Part shown: piece by piece, positions 34,901-39,828 of the stretch | Position numbering within the stretch: the stretch's first letter is position 1 | How the letters are laid out: the number at the start of each line of letters is the position of its first letter | From: an uncultured Marvinbryantia sp. | Lineage (GTDB): Bacteria > Bacillota > Clostridia > Lachnospirales > Lachnospiraceae | Length of the DNA stretch: 47,213 bases | Assembly: GCA_947630735.1 (NCBI GenBank) | Contig: CANRIR010000016.1 | Span: forward strand, 1-47,213 | Direction of reading: 5' to 3' | The notes under the pieces: generated by a model | Told to the model about the DNA's origin: nothing | The model's input: only the letters and a program-made list of their open reading frames with translations | Databases searched by the model: none | Made by a program: the position numbers and the translations under genes

Positions 34901-36196
34901 GCCGCAGGTGTACTCCGGCTCGGTCTCGGTCGTCTCTGTTTCTGTTGTCGTATCTGTCCCGGTCTCATCCGTCTCGGGGGCCTTCGTCTCAAGGACGCGC
35001 ACCGTCGTCTCCTCGGTCTCCGTCTCCGATTCCGACTCAGATCCGGTCTCCAGGTCTGCGCCGTCCCCGGCTGCATCTTCGGTCTGCGGCTGGGTGCTCG
35101 GGCCCGCGGCATTCTCCGGCCCAGCGGTCTCGGTCTCGGTTTCTGCCCCTGTCGAAGTGTCGGCTGCCTGCTCGGTCTGTGCTTCCGTCACCGCCTCGGT
35201 CTCTGCCTCTGTCTCCGTCTCAGTCGGTGCCTCTGTCTCCGTCGCGCGTTCCACATACTGAACGTTCGCCAGCAGGAAGACGCCGCCTTCCTCCACGTCT
35301 GCATTCAGGTGCTCGCCGTCTTCCGCGCTGCCCAGCATGCGCACATAGTTCACGGGCGTCCACTTCGCGGCGTTCACCGTCTCATACTGCGCAAAGAGGG
35401 CCGTGTCGGTGGTGACGTCGGCCATGCTGTTCAGATAGATGGAGAGCTCTGCGCCCCGAACGGGAACTTCATTCCCGGAGGCGTCCCGCACGCTTATCTT
35501 TACGGGGAGCACAGCGGTGAGCTCCACATCGCGGTCCGCTTCCTCAGATGCGAGCTGCGCCTGCAGGGATTCCGCATAGGGCGCGGCTGCGCTCTCATTC
35601 ATATATTCCACATCCAGAACGGAGCCGTCGGCAAAAGCTCCGTCCTTTGTTCTCAGGCGGAGTGCAAAGTTTTTGTTGTCTGCCGTGCGGTCGAGGTTAT
35701 CCCACGCGAGAATGGTCGGCGCTTCGGTTTCCGTTTCGGTCTCTGTCTCGGTCAGTTCTTCTTCCGCGGCCGCGTCGTCTTCGTAGGCGACCTCCGGCAG
35801 CGCCTGCTGTTCCGGTGTGTTGTCGATGAGGATCTCATCCGTCAGCATTTCCTGGCGGATCTCTTCCATATAACAGTAGTCGTTGTGCTTGTGCTCCGGC
35901 TCTGTGCAGGTGAGGGAGCTGATGGCGGAGATGCAGTCGTCCGTGTGGGTGTGCTCATCCGATTCCAGCTTGCCGCAGGTGAACAGATACTGCTCCGTGT
36001 AGCACTCTTTGGTATGTATATGCTCGGTCAGGCCGCAGTACGTGGGGCGCTCCATGGTGATGGCCGGGAGCACCAGCATGTAGGTGGTCACAAAAACGAC
36101 GCATACTGCCAGTACGCCCATGATCCGGTACCAGACGCTCCTGCGGTGGTGAGCCAGGATATATGCTTTCGCACGCTCAAATAAATTTTTATTCAT
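25994..36196 (-). CDS. Giant Cna-B repeat surface adhesin (LPETG-anchored)
   Basis: 3400 residues. An N-terminal signal/anchor helix (~24-46) is followed by seven Cys/His motifs of the form C-G-L-x(1-4)-E-H-x-H-x(3)-C, three near residues 54-110 and four between ~460 and ~610, separated by long Thr/Glu/Ser-rich disordered stretches. About 600 onwards are large β-sandwich adhesin domains, then at least eight Cna-B domains that each start V-x-K-x-W (for example VEKKWKDF, VRKVWQSA), the Lys of which should form an isopeptide bond. Three W-rich inserts of ~120 residues interrupt two of the Cna-B domains. The C-terminus is VLPETGG, helix, KRRKEG. GGAGGTG lies upstream of the ATG. Second gene of the pilus operon. 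Base composition changes sharply along the gene. Function: host or matrix adhesin, possibly pilus tip. Confidence 0.9.
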   Translation of the reverse strand: MNKNLFERAKAYILAHHRRSVWYRIMGVLAVCVVFVTTYMLVLPAITMERPTYCGLTEHIHTKECYTEQYLFTCGKLESDEHTHTDDCISAISSLTCTEPEHKHNDYCYMEEIRQEMLTDEILIDNTPEQQALPEVAYEDDAAAEEELTETETETETEAPTILAWDNLDRTADNKNFALRLRTKDGAFADGSVLDVEYMNESAAAPYAESLQAQLASEEADRDVELTAVLPVKISVRDASGNEVPVRGAELSIYLNSMADVTTDTALFAQYETVNAAKWTPVNYVRMLGSAEDGEHLNADVEEGGVFLLANVQYVERATETEAPTETETEAETEAVTEAQTEQAADTSTGAETETETAGPENAAGPSTQPQTEDAAGDGADLETGSESESETETEETTVRVLETKAPETDETGTDTTTETETTETEPEYTCGLEEHTHDASCFAAPKNGAGIEELVCTKKIHKHDASCIGTKETESENEIKAETETANETETETEGESASETEKESETTTESELTGEIETESESEMAELPFGDGGYDSEYGEGFEDNGVLTQGKEPEKESENNETVYQPEYTCGLAEHTHVEACYNEAGELVCGLEEHVHTEECVGELPMMDESGDGTENGNTENGNNGNNTGSSSGTDLMADSRTKVSGSGTKYDPETGDFDTQLRVDYQLTKQEIIDANYEYYINYPEGIIVPPDLITQDPQPFYDENNRSVPAGYYEFFENPDGTYSAKIQFSPDYIAKAGPNLWGHLQFKGYLRHDKVNEDGGFDIPFTDSQHLTIPSGDITYEHDETLQYDIDVTKEGGFSIADNKLRYTVTVKTFKGTPEWIELEDILEAGSLPVKGTPSITVEKETYYHYVGGYDGAAIAKETITPTTNNYDEATKKSELKLPGLPAAGKLENVNGECRQSYRYVITYEYTLDTLPEGFKFDTNNKVSVESKDEKTGEIVKDDASKSGSINTEMTFKKEGWYDAANGRIQWTITVNENGNNIAGAILEDKMLPAEAGQITVTPNEGWALENGHIKFSGVDGTAVNTNKYTIVYYTEAESGWNTSVTNDALFDKDGDKGTTGDQKKDSYEVKTDGGDVKKNLVETGKPDDKTVELTWKTQITVPKGGLPTDIELFDDALHSEWGNPGKRQYMTKKQILEWVGKIVSGSLASSESDAINWPTGGSYTITFTGEDGETYTYDQLTGTEEISTVFTGFRIVIHSLPSLEKDSTFWFTYKTTADLSDTVMGSNVYYNMVDFGGRKSQDTYDFKEGGIVKTDENGNKEPVDVENEGTLTWKVKACLDSREQYKKLTITDQLPEHIFLNKLQVKGEDLSINEDGTFSGIAWGTYKIEGTYKVSRKITINVTKTDGGFMPAGEEFEAILYCGIDKEGLGELEAGAKYSFKNEATVSKDGKDFGTANQTQNWSEKIHEEEEKELTKLGVWDNNNRKIDYTVVINPEGSDLVPDTDVLTLTDTLQYVERNYTGALKWDFNQSVLLDQSTVKLYAAVKDENGNWVPDKDSLVDWEWVYNVKKENTYYNGDRIFNIITAKIPDGKALILQYSYIVQMTVPPEEIWPTDDKKNLDVSNTVKLEGTSHQDTSNNSQDQYGEQTSGGGITTDKSYTFFKVEKGNYGIAVQGATFAVYKWDGTNSNPATPIWETVTDKSGRFQIVWKDNDIFEKNTIYYAVEKQAAEGYIMPENPPRYYFYFSDSTGSLPENIPDGAIDLSVATHSEYIENEKNYTDIGVDKKWIDASGADVTDEVTEGKVTFTIKQRASLTPPGGAATGGTTGGSTGSGSSQGTGTINVICKNINGKIEQEKPIDYIDGATVRIIVTTKGYRTWFPTLQAQYGDDSYIKSEGSNEGDEFTVDESSGNAKFTFDFVLNKQTNIEISSNDSQSETILGLDVEYISIPQPDTDIESESGGDSGDDTEVDLPEATFGPYEITSEMDWKWRSKYVGLKLPKTGTYNGRTVYYTYYIEEQNAEFYNAEYSQNNENGGILSGNITVINKVPDKEMTSISVQKQWDENGTVFEGTHDPIVVQLYKKGATEADDVPIGGTHKLNEGNHWTYTWTEEIEEGFDYFVKEMGVPSNYDYKVTYSYNGVEKEVEREVTAKPDKYNPTLLIKNTRKTTSVAVRKVWQSADGKQKDADAELPEITVHLWKKGEMESESDTEIEPAVKLGNKHASETNYTDNGWCYTWPNLPEGEYYVVEDLVEGYIISYSTGSEAQSKDAKSVTVQNGTITVTNTEEPTEFEVEKKWQDNASHSIDNGQPVTVELYSSTTPPETEAQTVPVDPDPDPANPETDESESDKEEPEEQTVEPRLILNVQQWLNADNTNAEAPTEGWIWAQVFECGEGTQTPAVNEKNEWKTYIRSGDLNNSNGWKIEWQLPKMKVSETKSYYVQFGAGNSEKGDFNRVGDTGLLSTGNKNFVVTVSGTEIEKTYQLKGVLASQGTQKTIKVDVTIDKWLKEDKSLRDSLTTENNVWGWICVYELSNGDNSNYWEYPLEKYKNSIEFGPHTNWKPKDEIVLPETNRWGTNKYRIQVGIGDKSNIIISDHIPNETFKYEKDIDSSQEYYDIHLVVTVPDSIILPPATSASYTSIGTYSPYRSYSPISNTASSGSSTGATVGSKPTITAPTITNKKDLPSGAVLVNAVELGNSHANEISKKEDGTEVGKYDGTGWRFTWENLPKTNEKGEPLYYYVVEETNSASSTAIDYQYHYWDDSKKWEGFKGATITNTTPPTMGVTVNKQWLDGTGNPMETGRGPIDVTLSNSSGTVSDTVTLNAENDWRHTWTDLPIDTYTVQEKLDENSPYTVTYETDGNTVTITNQSTDIAVEKKWLGIDGTGNPTWKPDKVTVQLYRVNRDDEGELVEDDVELNEGNGWRHEWNNLPLGEYYVVEDELEDDKSNAFTATYSLTDPTAPAADESGSGTSAEAAGKEKIGSATPSDVQATEGTIYVINQEDSTEFKVEKKWANEYIPAADESVTVQLYQTTDESEAEKENNSTSSTNSMVPVTLAKNMAATKTTRAVSATGTSITVRIGNWQNGGSENAQRPEAGWAWMRIWRCDEKGNRIDSAPIYPETGGVKILSYENNWSVTAANLPQYVMSNGEIKTQYYYVEFGANGAGNSIVNVALADGSSNGCIVPGTNASSDLTLTATLGEGTGMSIMTRTKVAVMRAENAEEVAEANTSKEYGGADGEIVLSSKNEWEYTWENLPKYDKEGNPLYYYVKELGTEKKYAPEYSRVVGADGVTTVTITNTKLVSVTVEKKWKDFPEEAGEIRKTYKVEIQLLKDGEPVGEHALEDEITGSNWSYTWEGLPPGNYTVREVLVYTTVDGKTVQFTEYRSTTSENEIEDGSGNYKYTITNTYNPNQYVLPETGGPGTLPYTVGGTLLMAFASLLLYIQNKRRKEGQHTS

Positions 36197-36263
36197 TTGT
36201 CAGACACACCTCCTACTTCCAGGCCGCCCATGCCGCGGGCGTCACGCGTCTTCCGAACGATCA

Positions 36264-36974
36264 TTACTCAATGCTTCCTATTTTGGTCAGCGGCCAGATG
36301 CGGTAGATCAGTTTTCCCACGATCTGTTCCTCTGCCACACATCCCACGGATGTGCTCCGGCTGTCCACGCTCACCGAGCGGTGGTCCCCCATCACGAACA
36401 GCCTTCCGTCCGGCACCTGGTACGGCAATAGTATGTCGCACTCTCCAAGCGCCTGGTCCATCAGATATGGCTCTTCCAGTTCCACGCCGTCCACCGTTAC
36501 TACACCGTTCTCATCGATGTTGACCCACTGCCCCGCGTGCGCGATGACGCGCTTTACGAGGATCTTGTTGTTGTAGTAGAACGCCACGATGTCGCCTCTT
36601 TGGAATGTGGATTCCTTCAGCGACAGGACGATGTCCCCGTCCACGAGGGTGGGCGTCATGGATGTCCCGTAGATCTGAAGGACCGGCAGCAGAAGGGTTG
36701 CCACCAGCACCGCGATGGCCGCTACGACGATTAACGACCCGATGGTGCTGCGCAGGACCCGTCGATAGTTTTTTTTGTAGCGTATCCGCTTGAGCTCGCG
36801 CTCCATTGCGGGTATGTCGTACTCTTTGCCGGTGATCTCTTCCGCCTCTTCCTGGGGAAGCTTTTCCGCCAGCTTCTGCACCTGGCCGCGCAGCCCGTCT
36901 ACTTCTTTTCCCTGCTCGATGAGCAGCTCTAAAAGCTCTGCGCGATTCAGCTTGCGAAGTACCTTGTCTGACAT
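36264..36974 (-). CDS. Signal peptidase I dedicated to the pilus locus
   Basis: 236 residues from the ATG at 36974 (AGGAG at seven bases; the in-frame TTG at 36977 is rejected). An unusual N-terminal ~75-residue cytoplasmic part looks like a coiled coil (LLELLIEQGKEVDGLRGQ). One membrane helix (~85-105) is followed by the catalytic Ser in GTSMTPT and the general base Lys in KRVIAHAGQ, then MGDHRSVSVDSR. First gene of the pilus operon. In pilus loci such peptidases can act as pilin processing or assembly factors (SipA-like), although both catalytic residues are present here. Confidence 0.9.
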   Translation of the reverse strand: MSDKVLRKLNRAELLELLIEQGKEVDGLRGQVQKLAEKLPQEEAEEITGKEYDIPAMERELKRIRYKKNYRRVLRSTIGSLIVVAAIAVLVATLLLPVLQIYGTSMTPTLVDGDIVLSLKESTFQRGDIVAFYYNNKILVKRVIAHAGQWVNIDENGVVTVDGVELEEPYLMDQALGECDILLPYQVPDGRLFVMGDHRSVSVDSRSTSVGCVAEEQIVGKLIYRIWPLTKIGSIE

Positions 36975-37102
36975 CAAACTTCTCCTTTACCGTTTCCAAA
37001 AGGAACTGATTTTTTCTGTTTTTAGATAAGGAAATTAGGCCTGCACCCTTTCTGCAGCCCATTTCGTCATTTTTACTAAATTTTTCATCTGTTCGTATAT
37101 TT

Positions 37103-37131
37103 ATTATATGTTTTGTCCATGGATTTTGCAA
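37103..37131 (-). promoter_or_regulatory. Promoter of the pilus operon
   Basis: On the minus strand TTGCAA (37126-37131), 17 bases, TATAAT (37103-37108). It predicts a ~120-base leader before the signal peptidase gene. Confidence 0.75.
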
Positions 37132-37137
37132 CCACTT

Positions 37138-37203
37138 TTTCGTGAAAAGGGGGCAAATTGAAATTTTCTTTCATTTGCGAAATATTTTTTCTATTCACGA
37201 AAT
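37138..37203. promoter_or_regulatory. Candidate LytTR operator between divergent promoters
   Basis: ATTTGCGAAAT (37173-37183) and ATTCACGAAAT (37193-37203) form an 11-bp direct repeat with 20-bp period, ending seven bases above the plus-strand -35. The same stretch has outer arms TTTCGTGAA (37138)/TTCACGAAA (37194) and an inner GCAAATTGAAA/TTTCATTTGC stem. A likely site for the adjacent LytTR-PAS protein. Confidence 0.5.
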
Positions 37204-37209
37204 TTTTGG

Positions 37210-37238
37210 TTGTCTTCCCGACAAAATTATATTACTAT
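37210..37238 (+). promoter_or_regulatory. Promoter of the LytTR-PAS gene
   Basis: TTGTCT (37210-37215), 17 bases, TACTAT (37233-37238); start codon 52 bases further. Confidence 0.5.
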
Positions 37239-37290
37239 AAGAGACATCAGAGGCAGTTTCTGCCAATGTGTATGTGGGGGAAAAAGAGTT

Positions 37291-38013
37291 ATGAATAGTA
37301 AAGAAGTTCAGACCATTTATCTGTCTGTGGACCGGCGCGAGCAGCTGATCCTGGTGGACACGATCCTGTACGCGCAGGTGACGGATAAGCTGTGCACCAT
37401 CCATTTCACGCAGGGGCGGCCCATCCGGGTGTTTCTGACGCTTGCCGCGCTTTCCGGCATGCTGCCGGAGGATGATTTCCAGCAGATCAGCCGGAGCTGC
37501 CTGGTGGCCCTGAAGTATGTGAAGAATATCACGGACCGCTGTGTGGTGATGTCCAACGGGGATGAGCTTTCTTATACTTCCAAAAAGAAGACTTCCCTGC
37601 TGCTGGCTTTTCAGCAGAACCTGGCCCTGCGCGCCAGCTCGCACGCGGCGATCTCGTGGCGGCTGGATTTTTCGGCGGAATTTCGGTGTTTTGACCGCTG
37701 CCCCATCCCGTTCTTTGTGCTGGAAAAGGCCGCGGATTCTCCCCAGGACGAGCCGCACTACATATACCGCTACGCCAACGAGGCCATGGCGGCCTTTAAG
37801 CGCACCACCCTGGAGGCGCTCATCAGTTCGGTGTTCGTGCCCGCGCAGGAGTACGGCGGCCTGAAGCACATGGATGTGCTGGCCGACGTGGCCCTAAGCG
37901 GCAGCATGAAGCAGTGGTACGAGACCAGCGCCGCCACCGGCGAGCGCATCCACGTCATCAGCTACCAGCCGCATTACGGATTCTGCGCCTGCTTCCTATT
38001 CCCCGCACCCTAG
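37291..38013 (+). CDS. LytTR-PAS transcriptional regulator of the pilus locus
   Basis: 240 residues from the ATG at 37291 (GGGGGA upstream). Residues ~5-105 are a LytTR DNA-binding domain (ILYAQVTDKLCTIHF, ISRSCLVALKYVKNI). Residues ~125-238 look like a PAS sensor domain (FDRCPIPFFVLEK, YRYANEAMAAF, W-x(10)-G, YGFCACFLF). The DNA-binding domain comes first and there is no receiver domain, so control is probably by a small ligand rather than phosphorylation. It diverges from the pilus operon and likely controls it and itself. Its stop overlaps the stop of the convergent ABC exporter gene by four bases. Confidence 0.8.
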   Translation: MNSKEVQTIYLSVDRREQLILVDTILYAQVTDKLCTIHFTQGRPIRVFLTLAALSGMLPEDDFQQISRSCLVALKYVKNITDRCVVMSNGDELSYTSKKKTSLLLAFQQNLALRASSHAAISWRLDFSAEFRCFDRCPIPFFVLEKAADSPQDEPHYIYRYANEAMAAFKRTTLEALISSVFVPAQEYGGLKHMDVLADVALSGSMKQWYETSAATGERIHVISYQPHYGFCACFLFPAP

Positions 38014-39827
38014 GAAGAAGGATAGGTGGCAAACTGCGCGTTGTAAAGCCCCGCATAAAAGCCGCCCTGTTCCAGCAGCTGTTTGTGCGTCCCCTGCTCC
38101 ACAATATCGCCGTCCTTCATGACCAGGATCAGATCCGCATTGCGGATCGTCGAGAGCCGGTGCGCGATCACAAACGAGGTGCGCCCTTTCAGCAGCGTGT
38201 CCATCGCCGCCTGGATCAGATGCTCGGTGCGGGTATCGACGGAGGACGTCGCCTCGTCTAAAATCATGATCGGGTTGTCCGCGAGGATCGCCCTCGCGAT
38301 CGTCAGAAGCTGCTTCTGTCCCTGCGAAATATTCGACGCCTCCTCATTGATCTCCATCTGATAGCCGCCCGGCAGAGACCGGATAAACTTATCCGCGCGC
38401 GCAAGTTTCGCGGCCCGGATCACCTCCTCGTCCGTCGCGTCCAGCCGCCCGTAGCGGATATTTTCCATGATCGTCCCCTTAAACAGCCAGGTGTCCTGCA
38501 AAACCATGCCGAAGCCCCGCCGCAGGTCGTTCCGGTCAAACGCCCCGACCGGATGTCCGTTTAAGCGGATGCACCCCGCGTTTACATCATAAAAGCGCAT
38601 CAGCAGCTTGACCATCGTCGTCTTGCCCGCGCCGGTCGGCCCCACGATGGCCACCATCTGCCCCGCCTTGATCTCGCTGTTAAAATCGTGGATGATCGTC
38701 TTATCCGGCGTATAGCCAAACTGCACATGCTCGAAGGAAACATCGCCCTTGATCACATCCGCGGAGACCGGATCTTCCACCGCCTGCGCCTCTTCCTCCT
38801 CGTTTAAAAAGATAAAAATGCGCTCGGCCGCCGCCGCCATGGACTGCAGCAGATTGGAAACCTGCGCCATCTGCGTGATCGGCTGCGTAAACCGCTTGAC
38901 GTATTGGACAAACGCCACAATGTCGCCAATCTCGATCGTCCCCGCCGCCGCAAGCATCGCGCCCGCGACCGCCACCGCCACATAGCCGAGGTTGCTGACA
39001 AAATTCATAATCGGCATCATAAGCCCGGACAGAAACTGGCTTTTCCACGCCGATTCGTACAAAATCCCGTTTGTCTTTTGAAACTCCGCCAGCTCCGCCC
39101 CCTCGCGGTTAAACACCTTTACCACGTCGTGCCCGGAGAATGTCTCCTCGATCTGGCCGTCTATTTTTCCGAGATAATTCTGCTGCGCGATAAAATATTT
39201 CTGCGATTTTTTCACAATCCCCATCACAAGCGCCATGGAAACCGGCAGGATCAGGATCGTAAGAAGCGTCAGCAGCGGCGAGATCGTGAGCATCATGACA
39301 AGGGTTCCGCCCAGTGTGCAGACCGACGTGATCAGCTGCGTGATCGACTGGTTAAACGTCTGCCCGAGCGTGTCCACGTCGTTTGTGATGCGCGACAGGA
39401 CATCGCCGACGGCGTTCTTTTCAAAATAAGAAAGCGGCATCCGGTTGATTTTTTCGCTGATGTCCTTTCGCATCCGAAAGCACATTTTCTGCGACATTTC
39501 CGTCATCAAAAGCCCCTGCACAAAGGAAAAAACTGCGCAGAGCAGATAAATGCCCATCAAAACGAGCAGGATCCTTCCGATCTTTCCGAAATCAATGCTC
39601 CCGGTCCCGGACAGCTTTGCGATCAGCCCGTTAAAAAGTTCCGTCGTCGCGTTGCCCAGGATCTTCGGCCCCACGACGTTAAAAACGGTAGACGCCACGG
39701 CAAAAATCGCAACGATCGCCAGCGCGATCTTATACGCTCCCATATAGCGGAGCAGCTGTCTGATCGTCCCCTTAAAATCTTTGGCTTTTTCGCCCGGCAT
39801 CCGCCCGCGTCCTCTCCTTGCGGCCAT
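38010..39827 (-). CDS. Heterodimeric multidrug-type ABC exporter, catalytic subunit
   Basis: 605 residues. Six membrane helices (~30-330), then an ATPase with Walker A GPTGAGKTT, signature ISQGQKQ, Walker B MILDEATSSVD (catalytic Glu present) and switch His in AHRLSTI. It begins one base after the stop of its partner, with GGAGGGG inside the partner's last codons, so translation is coupled. The two form a TM287/288- or LmrCD-like exporter. It has the signature motif SQGQ rather than SGGQ. Substrate unknown. Downstream of a MarR gene, which suggests induction by toxic compounds. Confidence 0.92.
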   Translation of the reverse strand: MAARRGRGRMPGEKAKDFKGTIRQLLRYMGAYKIALAIVAIFAVASTVFNVVGPKILGNATTELFNGLIAKLSGTGSIDFGKIGRILLVLMGIYLLCAVFSFVQGLLMTEMSQKMCFRMRKDISEKINRMPLSYFEKNAVGDVLSRITNDVDTLGQTFNQSITQLITSVCTLGGTLVMMLTISPLLTLLTILILPVSMALVMGIVKKSQKYFIAQQNYLGKIDGQIEETFSGHDVVKVFNREGAELAEFQKTNGILYESAWKSQFLSGLMMPIMNFVSNLGYVAVAVAGAMLAAAGTIEIGDIVAFVQYVKRFTQPITQMAQVSNLLQSMAAAAERIFIFLNEEEEAQAVEDPVSADVIKGDVSFEHVQFGYTPDKTIIHDFNSEIKAGQMVAIVGPTGAGKTTMVKLLMRFYDVNAGCIRLNGHPVGAFDRNDLRRGFGMVLQDTWLFKGTIMENIRYGRLDATDEEVIRAAKLARADKFIRSLPGGYQMEINEEASNISQGQKQLLTIARAILADNPIMILDEATSSVDTRTEHLIQAAMDTLLKGRTSFVIAHRLSTIRNADLILVMKDGDIVEQGTHKQLLEQGGFYAGLYNAQFATYPSS

Positions 39828-39828
39828 A

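Larger units (their letters stand above)
36975..37290. other. Divergent regulatory region, pilus operon / LytTR-PAS gene
   Basis: 316 bp, AT-rich, no gene. It contains opposing promoters (37103-37131 minus, 37210-37238 plus) and, between them, a direct repeat and nested inverted repeats at 37138-37203, reported separately. Confidence 0.75.

Noticed and set aside
34177-36184. Plus-strand frames of 412 and 575 codons
   Set aside because: Mirror of the Thr/Glu/Ser-rich repeats of the giant adhesin; not protein-like.
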